From the IMG/VR virus record IMGVR_UViG_3300025759_000227, positions 1 to 39,773 of that record: a stretch of 39,773 nt of DNA, one strand, 5' to 3'. The position numbers were made by a program, and so were the translations under genes. Of the stretch, positions 8,127-14,584 are shown one piece after another. This DNA is from a virus. The first letter of the stretch is position 1, and every line of letters starts with the position of its first letter. The notes under the pieces were generated by a model. The model saw only the letters and a list, made by a program, of their open reading frames with translations. It searched no databases and was not told the DNA's origin.

Positions 8127-8655
8127 TGTTCGTCTTTTCCCTCGTTTCTTTCTCTTTTCCATACTTAAAAATCTCTTCGCAAAAAGTGGACTTTGGAAGC
8201 TTGCAGCCTTTCACCATATTGCACTTTGGACATGCCAATCTCAAATTCCATGGTGCATGACTTCCTCCCAGGCTGATCGGAATAAAATGATCCATGTGAT
8301 AGCCACTGTTGCTCTCTCCGCAATAGAAGCAAGGCTTCCCTACCAATGGATTGGTCATCAGCGAAATCCACTTAGAACAGTCCTCAGGATGTCCCTGCTT
8401 CTTCCTGGTTCTATAGTTATGTCGATGACTGTTGGTCGCTTCCTTGTTATCCTTTTTCCACTGACGAGCTACTGCTCTGACAGAGTCCTTGTGGCTCCAA
8501 TAATACTTGTTGTAGTAGCCCCTATACCTCTCCTTATTACGGCTTCTCTTGGCCTTGCAAGCACAAGCATTGGAGCAATACATTGCCAGATCTCTGCCTG
8601 CTTTAAACTCAGCACCGCATTGAGTGCATTGCTTGATATAGGGGCCTTTTGTCAT
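8062..8655 (-). CDS. HNH endonuclease next to terminase
   Basis: The 197-residue protein has an N-terminal zinc finger pair (CTQCGAEF, then CSNAC at 27-31), a basic linker, and a C-terminal HNH domain. The domain has C109-x2-C112, HMDHFIPISLGG (metal-binding and catalytic H120-D122-H123), N137 and C142-x2-C145 with the downstream NMVKGCK loop. Phage HNH proteins beside terminase genes stimulate cutting of the packaging concatemer; a homing nuclease is the alternative. Its place between the putative small terminase and large terminase favours the packaging role. The overlap with the following gene is long, which is unusual. Confidence 0.85.
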   Translation of the reverse strand: MTKGPYIKQCTQCGAEFKAGRDLAMYCSNACACKAKRSRNKERYRGYYNKYYWSHKDSVRAVARQWKKDNKEATNSHRHNYRTRKKQGHPEDCSKWISLMTNPLVGKPCFYCGESNSGYHMDHFIPISLGGSHAPWNLRLACPKCNMVKGCKLPKSTFCEEIFKYGKEKETREKTNNAGITRFKVESRKRVQNCKGH

Positions 8656-8780
8656 TTGGGGTGGAAGTGGAGATCCGCAACGAATCTCTTCATTTTGGAA
8701 AGTGACTGATCCCCCCCACCCCTATCCAGGCTTCTATTGAACATAATTAGTATTGTGCGAAGATTTATGTCTACGCGTAT

Positions 8781-9269
8781 TCATGTTGTAACTACCTCTG
8801 CTTCAATTGGTTTACTTGCTTCAGGTAAGTTATCGATTAGCTCGTTAAGCTTATCAGGAGTGGCATCAACTTTGATATGTTTGACCACTGAAGCACCATC
8901 GTTAGCTAACATCATCAATTTATCGATAAAGATGGCAGTGTTGACGGGCAATTTATCCTTATTCAATGTCCCCTCTTCTAGGTGTTTCAGCACCTGGTCA
9001 AGCATCAGGTCTGATATCAGTCCAACCTTATGCTTCAGAGTGGCTTTCGATATGGCTTCTGTCTTTTCCTCCCTGGCTATTCCTTTGACTGTCTGGAGGC
9101 TTGTGTAGAGGATCTTCGCTATGCTCTCAGGTGATATGCCTTCCTTCAAAGCTAGGACTATGGAGTCATATCTTTTGGGGTCATGCTTCTTCAGTTGTTC
9201 ACCAGTGTAGTGCTGTAGGTGAGACTCAGGTGACCTGTTATTGAATTTGGTGAGGGAACCTTTGGGCAT
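8781..9269 (-). CDS. putative small terminase (helix-turn-helix protein)
   Basis: The 162-residue protein starts MPKGSLTKFNNRSPESHLQH. A helix-turn-helix lies around residues 44-68 (GISPESIAKILYTSLQTVKG), followed by a helical middle (about 70-125) fit for oligomerisation and an acidic C-terminus. DNA-binding HTH plus oligomerising helices, located just ahead of HNH and large terminase, fits the terminase small subunit that recognises the packaging site. A transcription regulator of the late genes is the alternative. The 5' leader is unusual: a perfect TATAAT (9329-9334), then a 16-bp hairpin ending seven bases before the ATG, and no Shine-Dalgarno. Confidence 0.6.
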   Translation of the reverse strand: MPKGSLTKFNNRSPESHLQHYTGEQLKKHDPKRYDSIVLALKEGISPESIAKILYTSLQTVKGIAREEKTEAISKATLKHKVGLISDLMLDQVLKHLEEGTLNKDKLPVNTAIFIDKLMMLANDGASVVKHIKVDATPDKLNELIDNLPEASKPIEAEVVTT

Positions 9270-9275
9270 AAATAA

Positions 9276-9318
9276 TGGGAGGGTGACAGATTTTTATCTA
9301 TTATCTGCCAACCTCCCA
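9276..9318 (-). promoter_or_regulatory. long hairpin in the leader of the putative small terminase gene
   Basis: TGGGAGGGTGACAGAT (9276-9291) pairs with ATCTGCCAACCTCCCA (9303-9318), 16 bp with two mismatches and an 11-base loop. It lies in the 5' leader right before the start codon. It may be an RNA element that controls initiation, or the DNA form may be an operator. Confidence 0.5.
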
Positions 9319-9328
9319 ACCGAGTGTA

Positions 9329-9334
9329 ATTATA
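9329..9334 (-). promoter_or_regulatory. TATAAT -10 element upstream of the packaging operon
   Basis: A perfect TATAAT on the minus strand. No good -35 is seen at 16-18 bases; a TTGCAG is only 11 bases away. Transcription from here would start near 9322 and include the hairpin in the leader. Confidence 0.4.
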
Positions 9335-9356
9335 TTTCGGGTGTTCTGCAATACCC

Positions 9357-9367
9357 TATGTTAGTCA
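9357..9367 (-). repeat. junction motif copy C, variant (TGACTAACATA)
   Basis: Eight or nine bases of the motif are kept. The TAA inside it is the stop codon of the gene ending at 9361 (GGT GAC TAA). It lies about 20 bases upstream of the TATAAT for the packaging genes. Confidence 0.6.
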
Positions 9368-9696
9368 CCTTCATCAAATCCAAGGATATGCCCCTTGAAT
9401 TGGCTACGTAGTAGCTTCATGCCGTTGGTTGAGTTGAGACTGGTGAGTATCATGTCAGCCTGCATCAAGCAGTATCCTCTGATCTCATCGTAACCCTCCT
9501 TGATGTAAGGGGTCCATGTCTTGGGGTCATCCTCAGGTTTTCTTACTCCTGACCATGGCCCTGCTACCTGGGTTAAGCCATAGCTACCATTATTCTCCTC
9601 ATAGGTAGCGACTACCTGAGTGTTTGACTGGGAGTCTAGCCATTGAGCTGTGACTCCGTGCTTGTGACTTAATACGACGATTGGTTGTATGTTCAT
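9361..9696 (-). CDS. unknown phage protein of the early region
   Basis: The product is 111 residues from ATG 9696 (MNIQPIVVLSHKHGVTAQWL). The frame is open further upstream, to 9741, but that part overlaps the zinc-ribbon gene and looks non-coding (MSVRIAKGGVLRKKT). The protein has a beta-rich first half and a helical C-terminus ending in LGFDEGD. It has no recognised family. Its stop codon is the TAA inside motif copy C. It shares 98 bases with the zinc-ribbon frame. Confidence 0.55.
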   Translation of the reverse strand: MNIQPIVVLSHKHGVTAQWLDSQSNTQVVATYEENNGSYGLTQVAGPWSGVRKPEDDPKTWTPYIKEGYDEIRGYCLMQADMILTSLNSTNGMKLLRSQFKGHILGFDEGD

Positions 9697-9796
9697 TGTT
9701 TTTTTTCTTAAAACCCCACCCTTCGCAATCCGGACAGACATCTTGTTCTCTTGGGTTGATTATGTAGCCTTTACCCTGACATCTCTGGCATATCAC
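9599..9796 (-). CDS. DnaJ-type zinc-ribbon small protein
   Basis: The product is 65 residues from GTG 9796, which follows an AGGAGG Shine-Dalgarno by four bases (inside the previous gene). The frame is open further upstream. It has two CxxCxGxG repeats, CQRCQGKGY and CPDCEGWGF, the zinc-binding pattern of the DnaJ cysteine-rich domain. Small phage proteins with such repeats are common and mostly uncharacterised; they may help fold or bind other proteins. The last 30 residues overlap the next gene in another frame and are of low-complexity basic type. The true C-terminus may therefore be under little constraint. Confidence 0.55.
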   Translation of the reverse strand: MICQRCQGKGYIINPREQDVCPDCEGWGFKKKNNEHTTNRRIKSQARSHSSMARLPVKHSGSRYL

Positions 9797-9959
9797 GTTG
9801 CCTCCTCTTCTGGAGTCTCCCATTGAACATCTTGCCTGGGTCTCCTCCACGTTTTGCCCAGAAATAATCTGAGCCTTTGGTTATGTCATCGGACAGTCCT
9901 ATAAATTCAGGGATGATTTCTCCCTCGTCCAATTGGTTTGGTATATTGTCTTGATTCAT
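9771..9959 (-). CDS. small unknown protein
   Basis: The product is 62 residues starting MNQDNIPNQLDEGEIIPEFI, with an acidic first half and a basic C-terminus (LQKRRQRDMPEMSG). The last 26 bases overlap the start of the zinc-ribbon gene and carry its ribosome binding site, so the two are linked in expression. No family recognised. Confidence 0.45.
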   Translation of the reverse strand: MNQDNIPNQLDEGEIIPEFIGLSDDITKGSDYFWAKRGGDPGKMFNGRLQKRRQRDMPEMSG

Positions 9960-9963
9960 AATG

Positions 9964-10425
9964 TTAAAATGGTTGGTTTAAATCTTGTTGAGCCATGGCG
10001 AATACTTGTCCCCTTCCAAGGTCAGTCAGGTTCTTCGGATCGATCAATGATTCCTTGCTGGTGAATCCTGCAAATTTGTATGTAGGAAACTCTCCCACCA
10101 TGAGTGCGTATACATCAACTCCCTCACCTTTCCATCGTGCTGCTATGAGTTTCCCCGAAGCGTATTTGGTGGTCTTGACATCCACTGCATGTCCAGTGTG
10201 AAGAAGGCAATCTGCGTCAGGTATCACGTCTATCTGGAAATCAGGGTATACATTCATAAGCTTGCAGTAAGCCATCTCCCCTGCAATGCCCTCCAGATCG
10301 GTTATCTCGTCACTTTGAGGACCTTTCCTTACGTTTACCTTTCCTTCCTTCCTGGCATGCTCATGACGCTTTTTGGCTAGGAATTTAGCATACCTCTGCT
10401 CCTCGGGGGATAACGTGATTTCCAT
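9964..10425 (-). CDS. PD-(D/E)XK-like nuclease-fold protein, unknown role
   Basis: The 153-residue protein starts MEITLSPEEQRYAKFLAKKR. A helical N-terminus leads to GIAGEMAYCKLMN (Glu about 50), then a DADCLL segment and GHAVDVKTTKYASGKL. This E...D...D-x-K order is that of PD-(D/E)XK nucleases, where the acidic residues bind metal and Lys is catalytic. Such small phage proteins occur beside nucleotide and replication genes. Nuclease activity is inferred only from the motif. The start lies 18 bases after motif copy D. Confidence 0.5.
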   Translation of the reverse strand: MEITLSPEEQRYAKFLAKKRHEHARKEGKVNVRKGPQSDEITDLEGIAGEMAYCKLMNVYPDFQIDVIPDADCLLHTGHAVDVKTTKYASGKLIAARWKGEGVDVYALMVGEFPTYKFAGFTSKESLIDPKNLTDLGRGQVFAMAQQDLNQPF

Positions 10426-10428
10426 GAT

Positions 10429-10950
10429 TTATTTAGTGTAGTAGGTGTTAGTCACTTCCACCAGAAAATCCTCTTTTGATCCGTTGTTAACAATCAGGTG
10501 ATCTGCCTTGATGGCTCCTATCTGAGTCTCACTGATATGATCGTCTTTGAGTCCAGTCTCTCTGACTATCTTCCAGACCTGCCCTCCAAGGCCCGATACC
10601 CAGACTTGTTCATACGCAAACCTCATATCATCGATCACCAATGCGTTGTATCCATGGTTCTGATAATGGTTCCATGCTTCCGCTAATTGCTTCAACCATA
10701 CATCCCTTCCACGCATGATCTTCATGCTCTCAGCAACAGACTGATAGACGGGTCTCAGGGTAGCCTTATCAGCTTCCTTATAGGTTCCGAAGATCTTTGC
10801 CACCTCTGACTTTATAGGGTCTGCGAAACCCAGTCTGATAGCCTTTAATCCATCTTTTTCCAACAGTGCCATGACATGCTTGGAAGCCGTGCTTTTACCG
10901 CTTCGCTTCTTGCCTGCCAAAGCAATGATATTACTTGTTTTCTTTGCCAT
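10429..10950 (-). CDS. deoxynucleoside monophosphate kinase-like P-loop protein
   Basis: The start at ATG 10950 shares one base with the stop of the gene before it (TAATG), giving 173 residues. A GTG at 10959 would add three. The P-loop GKKRSGKST is at about 12-20. LGFADPIKSEVAKIF, a conserved RGRDVWLKQLAEAW region and an LVIDDMRF segment follow, the pattern of T4-type and related phage dNMP kinases. These phosphorylate dNMPs to dNDPs to feed phage DNA synthesis. The C-terminus EVTNTYYTK is encoded by motif copy D in frame, so the repeat has become part of the coding sequence. Confidence 0.7.
   Translation of the reverse strand: MAKKTSNIIALAGKKRSGKSTASKHVMALLEKDGLKAIRLGFADPIKSEVAKIFGTYKEADKATLRPVYQSVAESMKIMRGRDVWLKQLAEAWNHYQNHGYNALVIDDMRFAYEQVWVSGLGGQVWKIVRETGLKDDHISETQIGAIKADHLIVNNGSKEDFLVEVTNTYYTK
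10444..10454 (-). repeat. junction motif copy D (TGACTAACACC)
   Basis: Exact copy inside the end of the kinase-like gene, read there as V-T-N-T. It is 18 bases upstream of the ATG of the next gene at 10425. Confidence 0.9.
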
Positions 10951-11129
10951 TAATTCCACCTGCTTTTAATTGGTTCAGAGTCTTCATCGTGCAACTCAAA
11001 GTCTGTATCTTCCTGAGAGAGCAATGGGAGTCCGTATAACAGCTTGCCCATGCTCGCATTATTGGTGACTGAATTCTGTATTTCGATGACGTTGCCATCA
11101 TGGTCTTCAAGTGTGATAGTGATGATCAT
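10950..11129 (-). CDS. small acidic protein between helicase and kinase genes
   Basis: The product is 59 residues: MIITITLEDHDGNVIEIQNS to a C-terminus SEPIKSRWN. The ATG overlaps the helicase stop (ATGA) and the TAA overlaps the next ATG, so coupling on both sides supports it as a real gene. It is acidic with a beta-strand start. No family recognised. Confidence 0.6.
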   Translation of the reverse strand: MIITITLEDHDGNVIEIQNSVTNNASMGKLLYGLPLLSQEDTDFELHDEDSEPIKSRWN

Positions 11130-12454
11130 TTCGGAAGTTTATTCTCAAGGACAGGTGGTCCCTCGACACCAGTAAACCTACTATTCCACCTTGTGTATTC
11201 CAAGGACACCTTGGCTTCCTGAATGCCATTTCTGTTCTTGCGGATGTAGAAGTTGACGATACCGTCATCGGGTTCATCCTCCTTGGTATTTGGAACCAGG
11301 AATCCCACACTGTCAGCATCCTGCTCTGCAGTCCCTGAATCCCTCAGATCTGAGAGTCTTGGTATACTGGATTCACGTTTATCAAACTCTCGATTCATCT
11401 GAGCCAAGAGAAGGACTGGAACACCACATTCAAGGGCTATGATCTTGATTGTCCTAGTCATGGCTCCTACTTCGTTGACTCTGTTCTCATACCTTCCCCC
11501 AGAACGTAGCAAGGTAAGGTAATCGATAATGAGCATGTCCACTCCCTTGTCTTGAACAAATCGCCTTGCCTGGGACCTGAGTTGATCAACAGTTATTGCA
11601 GGGGTGTCTTCTATGTGAATCGGTAGTTCAAAAAACTCCTTTGTAGCTCTGGCTATCTTTCCTTTATCCCCATGTCCTGTCTTCAGGTAATGCCTGACAT
11701 CTTCACCTGATAGAATGGCTACAGCACGCTCTGCAATGGAGTTATAAAGCATCTCCAGAGACCATAGGGCTACACGCTTACCCTGCTTTGCAGCTTGTAT
11801 TGCTAGATACATCGAAAAAGCTGATTTACCACCACCAGGTCTTCCACTGATGATGTAAACTGCACCAGGGAGAAACCCACCCAGCTTCTGATCCAAACCA
11901 TAGATTCCAGACTTAATTGAGAGATCAGGAACACCACCGTCTACAGCACTCTCCAGAACCTCGACAAATCCCTTCTGAGCTGCCTTCTGATCCTTCTCTG
12001 CTGTCATGCCTCTAGTAGTCTGCCAGAGATCGTCCTGAAGCCTCTGTAGAAGCTTCTCAGGGTCTTGCTCAACCTTACTCTCCTCGATGGCAGCGTAGTG
12101 CTTGAGAAAGACTTTCCTCCTGATGTATGCAGCATATGCTTGCTTTGAATAGTAGCTCAGGTTTGAGGCAGATGGTGAATGCTCGATCAGATCATCGATG
12201 TATAAAGCATTCTTCACTGATTGCCTTGAAACAGTCACCTGATCGATCTGACCACCGTCTTTAACGATGTTCTCACAAGCTACCCAGATCTGTTGGTGTC
12301 TCATGTCAGAAAACCATTCGGAACTCACCCCTAACTCTTCAGCTTCGCTGAAAGCCCCTAGAAGAACACAAGAAAGAAGTCCTTTCTCTGCATCCAAGTC
12401 CTCGGGAATGTCGTATTCAATTGAGATTTTATTGCTTTGCTTTTGAAGGGTCAT
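11126..12454 (-). CDS. dnaB: replicative DNA helicase, DnaB type
   Basis: The 442-residue protein has the DnaB arrangement. The N-terminal helical domain (about 15-130, LDAEKGLLSCVLLG) precedes the RecA-like ATPase. That domain has Walker A GRPGGGKS (204-211), Walker B MLIIDYLTLL (about 307-316), AQMNREFDKR (H3-like) and a LRDSGTAEQDADSVGFL switch region. It unwinds the template at the phage fork, loaded by the initiator encoded just upstream, which overlaps by four bases. Length is normal for the family. Confidence 0.93.
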   Translation of the reverse strand: MTLQKQSNKISIEYDIPEDLDAEKGLLSCVLLGAFSEAEELGVSSEWFSDMRHQQIWVACENIVKDGGQIDQVTVSRQSVKNALYIDDLIEHSPSASNLSYYSKQAYAAYIRRKVFLKHYAAIEESKVEQDPEKLLQRLQDDLWQTTRGMTAEKDQKAAQKGFVEVLESAVDGGVPDLSIKSGIYGLDQKLGGFLPGAVYIISGRPGGGKSAFSMYLAIQAAKQGKRVALWSLEMLYNSIAERAVAILSGEDVRHYLKTGHGDKGKIARATKEFFELPIHIEDTPAITVDQLRSQARRFVQDKGVDMLIIDYLTLLRSGGRYENRVNEVGAMTRTIKIIALECGVPVLLLAQMNREFDKRESSIPRLSDLRDSGTAEQDADSVGFLVPNTKEDEPDDGIVNFYIRKNRNGIQEAKVSLEYTRWNSRFTGVEGPPVLENKLPK

Positions 12455-12942
12455 ATTTGGAAATACTTTTTGCCTGCCTTAATATCAGCAGCAACAGTCT
12501 TAGGGACATCTGATCTTTTGGATCTTCCTGCCAAAATGATCTCTGTGAGGATTTCGTCCCTATTACTATTATTATTAATATCTATATCTATTATATTATT
12601 AGTTAGTGTACGTGATCGCGTACACGTTGTATCGTTAACGTGTCCGTCCTCGCGTACACGTTGTTTCTGTGAGGTGTTAGTCATAGGGACCGATTTTATC
12701 GGCTTGCCCTTGGTCCTGGCTAGGTAGCAAGTGGATCTTCCAGCCTTTTTTTGATCCAACCAACCATGGTCAACCAAGACCTTAAGAGCCTTCCACAATC
12801 GAGTCTTGCAAACACCCAGGGTAGATGCCATGGATCGCTTGTCATCGAAGCAGACACCTCTCATACAGACATAGAGGTAGGCTTCTCTCTGGATTGGAGA
12901 GAAACCCACCTCATATATCCACTGGGGAATGACTGGTCTCAT
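12451..12942 (-). CDS. winged-helix replication initiator, lambda O-like
   Basis: The 163-residue protein starts MRPVIPQWIYEVGFSPIQRE. Residues about 12-75 form a winged helix (FSPIQREAYLYVCMRG, KRSMASTLGVCKTRLWKALKVLVDHGWL). A low-complexity linker (about 90-130, including NNIIDIDINNNSN) and a short basic C-terminus follow. A DNA-binding N-terminus, a linker containing repeats and an AT-rich tract at the DNA level, and the helicase gene directly downstream match the lambda O layout. The predicted job is to bind the origin in its own gene and recruit helicase. Motif copy E lies in frame as M-T-N-T (residues 87-90). It is coupled to the 29-aa gene upstream. Confidence 0.65.
   Translation of the reverse strand: MRPVIPQWIYEVGFSPIQREAYLYVCMRGVCFDDKRSMASTLGVCKTRLWKALKVLVDHGWLDQKKAGRSTCYLARTKGKPIKSVPMTNTSQKQRVREDGHVNDTTCTRSRTLTNNIIDIDINNNSNRDEILTEIILAGRSKRSDVPKTVAADIKAGKKYFQI
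12561..12664. other. candidate replication origin inside the initiator gene
   Basis: Two exact copies of the 15-mer TCGCGTACACGTTGT (12616-12630 and 12650-12664) lie 34 bases apart. An inverted repeat GTGTACG...CGTACAC (12606-12625) overlaps the first. A nearly pure A/T tract (about 12561-12605) follows. Iterons next to an unwinding tract within an initiator gene are the lambda origin design. Origin activity is inferred. Confidence 0.55.
12673..12683 (-). repeat. junction motif copy E (TGACTAACACC)
   Basis: Exact copy inside the initiator coding sequence, in frame as Met-Thr-Asn-Thr, next to the iterons. It is one of the few copies not at a gene boundary. Confidence 0.9.
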
Positions 12943-13028
12943 GATCTTTGCGTCATTATCAGTGCAACCAGAAAGCCAAAGGCGAAGCCCATGCAGCTAC
13001 CCATTGCGAATATCGTCATCGGTTCCAT
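12939..13028 (-). CDS. 29-residue single-span membrane peptide
   Basis: The sequence is MEPMTIFAMGSCMGFAFGFL followed by VALIMTQRS. It is almost wholly hydrophobic with small residues, so a single membrane segment is expected. Its TGA overlaps the initiator ATG (ATGA), and its start is two bases after the stop of the 84-aa gene. This packing in a tight operon argues for a real gene. Function unknown. Confidence 0.45.
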   Translation of the reverse strand: MEPMTIFAMGSCMGFAFGFLVALIMTQRS

Positions 13029-13030
13029 TC

Positions 13031-13285
13031 CTACGTATGCGGATGTTTAGCCTGTAGCAACCCATGTTCAGCCAAGGTCAACTCTGTATGACAGTCCCAG
13101 TAGATGTCACCTATCAGGCACTGAGCATCAGCGTCAGACATTTTCAATGCTTTAAGCCACCCAAGGTAGGACTCCGCACGTTGCTTTGTTTTTGGGTCCT
13201 TCCACTTCCCACCATTCCGCAAGTGGGGAAGGTCTTGGTTTATTGCTACAGGTTCACTATCATGATAGTGCCATTTATTCTTCAT
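13031..13285 (-). CDS. small unknown protein with a strong ribosome binding site
   Basis: The product is 84 residues starting MKNKWHYHDSEPVAINQDLP. The start follows GGAGGTGAGTC, the best Shine-Dalgarno in this block and part of the upstream gene. Middle residues (DPKTKQRAESYLGWLKALKM) are helical, followed by DADAQCLIGDIYWDCHTEL. No family is recognised. It lies in the replication operon before the initiator genes. Confidence 0.6.
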   Translation of the reverse strand: MKNKWHYHDSEPVAINQDLPHLRNGGKWKDPKTKQRAESYLGWLKALKMSDADAQCLIGDIYWDCHTELTLAEHGLLQAKHPHT

Positions 13286-13442
13286 GACTCACCTCCTGTT
13301 CTTCCTGATCTTTAACTGCAAGAATTGCTTGCTCCATTTCTCCCCTGGGTCCATCGGATTCATACGACCTCGGGATGTAACAGAGCATTCGGTAAGCTGT
13401 CTCGATGAGATTCTGGATCGCTTCTTCTCTTTCGTCACTCAT
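13275..13442 (-). CDS. small helical acidic protein
   Basis: The product is 55 residues: MSDEREEAIQNLIETAYRML to a C-terminus QEEQEVSHEE. The ATG overlaps the methyltransferase stop (ATGA), and the last codons carry the Shine-Dalgarno of the next gene. Coupling on both sides supports it. It is likely all-helical. Function unknown. Confidence 0.6.
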   Translation of the reverse strand: MSDEREEAIQNLIETAYRMLCYIPRSYESDGPRGEMEQAILAVKDQEEQEVSHEE

Positions 13443-14170
13443 GCCTGCAATCCTTTCCCATTATACTTCCACCCAATGACATCTCGCTCATGAAGGAACT
13501 CACTTCCTGGCTTTGCTCTCATGACATTATTGCCCCGTTCAAGTCCGCTATCCCAATGCTCTGGTTTCTGATCCATGGTAACCCTGTAGTCACCAATCAT
13601 CTCGATGTCAGTGAACCCTGCGATGTTTAATAACCTCTCCATGCTCTGAGGTGTATGCAGGCCAGGGTATGATCGGATACCTAACCCCATGACAGGTGAA
13701 GCTGGGGTCCATGCTCCGTAGTGACCTGTCACGCTTCCCTTAACCTCGCACTGGTCAAAACCCACGTAAATGTAATCACCCGTGATCTGTCGAAGCTGAG
13801 ACAATGCGAGGACAGGATTTAGAAGGTGACAGACAACATCTGAAATCCAAACCGTGTCAAACTTGGTTTTAAGTGATGCAGCGTTGTAGATCGTCTCATG
13901 GTGGAATTCATAATTAGCATCAACCAGCTTGGTCACCTCTCGCCTTCGATCCAGATCATCCCAGTCCATGGCATAAGTCTCTTTTCCCATCTGAGAAAAA
14001 AGCAGACTCCACCAACCGTCCCTACATCCTGCATCCAAGATTGTCTGTCCAGGGATGCTGTTGAACCAATCTTTCCCCATCACGTCAGACGTGTCCCATA
14101 CGCCAGGTGAATGCGTTTGCTCGTCGCTCGCTACAATCTGAGCATCTTTAATTTTAAAAGTGTGATACAT
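13439..14170 (-). CDS. class I SAM-dependent methyltransferase
   Basis: The chosen start ATG 14170 gives 243 residues (MYHTFKIKDAQIVASDEQTH). A TTG six codons earlier is also possible. Motif I TILDAGCRDGWWSLLFSQMG binds SAM. An acidic MDWDDLD (ribose contact) and FDTVWISDVVCHLLNPVLAL follow, then a Y/G-rich segment and a C-terminal helix pair. The arrangement resembles DUF1698/CmoB-like methyltransferases. The substrate cannot be told from sequence; small molecule, tRNA or nucleotide are all possible. It lies in the early block between the RecE-like gene set and the initiator. Confidence 0.65.
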   Translation of the reverse strand: MYHTFKIKDAQIVASDEQTHSPGVWDTSDVMGKDWFNSIPGQTILDAGCRDGWWSLLFSQMGKETYAMDWDDLDRRREVTKLVDANYEFHHETIYNAASLKTKFDTVWISDVVCHLLNPVLALSQLRQITGDYIYVGFDQCEVKGSVTGHYGAWTPASPVMGLGIRSYPGLHTPQSMERLLNIAGFTDIEMIGDYRVTMDQKPEHWDSGLERGNNVMRAKPGSEFLHERDVIGWKYNGKGLQA

Positions 14171-14174
14171 AGAT

Positions 14175-14279
14175 TTACAAAAGCTCAATGATGCCTGTTG
14201 TCTGTGAAGGGGTATTGATGCGCCTGCACTTTTTACCCTGCCTGCCCAGGTGTTCTTGTATTCTCGGACTTTCTATCAT
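14175..14279 (-). CDS. possible 34-residue basic peptide
   Basis: The sequence starts MIESPRIQEHLGRQGKKCRR and ends GIIELL. The ATG overlaps the stop of the preceding gene (ATGA) and the frame ends just after the possible TTG start of the methyltransferase. Basic and short. Coupling is the only support, so it may be spurious. Confidence 0.35.
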   Translation of the reverse strand: MIESPRIQEHLGRQGKKCRRINTPSQTTGIIELL

Positions 14280-14584
14280 TTTATGACTTTCTTTTTTAAA
14301 TGTTCTATCAGTTTTTCCCCCTCTTTACCGCACACTCTCAGACCCTGAATGAATGACCTTGCTTTGTGCTTGTCCACTTGGTTTCGATCCAAGCAATCCT
14401 TCACATACTCAAGATACTTGCGTTCCTCATGGGGGTCGTGATTGTAAGCGTGAGAGGTAGTGGGAGGCAGGGGTTCCTCAAACCAGTAGATCTCCTTGGC
14501 TAAAAAAGCCTCGGATGCATCTTGCATGGCTTGAGGAAGAGTCCCCCAGGCACTCCTTTTTAAAACGTGCTTTTTAGGCTGCAC
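14276..14584 (-). CDS. small unknown protein after the exonuclease
   Basis: From GTG 14584, which overlaps the exonuclease stop by 11 bases, the product is 102 residues. ATG 14527 would give 83 residues (MQDASEAFLAKEIYWFEEPL). The frame is open further upstream but only within the exonuclease gene. The middle has a His/Glu-rich acidic stretch (HAYNHDPHEERKYLEYVKD), and the C-terminus is very basic (HLKKKVIK). No family recognised. It could be a recombination accessory protein. Confidence 0.5.
   Translation of the reverse strand: MQPKKHVLKRSAWGTLPQAMQDASEAFLAKEIYWFEEPLPPTTSHAYNHDPHEERKYLEYVKDCLDRNQVDKHKARSFIQGLRVCGKEGEKLIEHLKKKVIK

Noticed and set aside
7723-8709. Plus-strand open frame of 328 residues
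   Set aside because: It is antisense to the HNH, 75-aa and terL genes, which have clear motifs; the translation has no recognisable domain and is rich in Leu and Ser as expected for a shadow frame.
9599-9710. A AAA AAC slippery heptamer in the zinc-ribbon frame before the ATG of the next gene, possible programmed -1 frameshift
   Set aside because: A -1 shift meets a stop (CAA TGA) at once; joining the two genes would need +1, and the next gene has its own ATG.
12616-12664. CRISPR array
   Set aside because: Only two 15-bp repeats in a coding region, no third unit and no cas gene; the origin explanation fits better.
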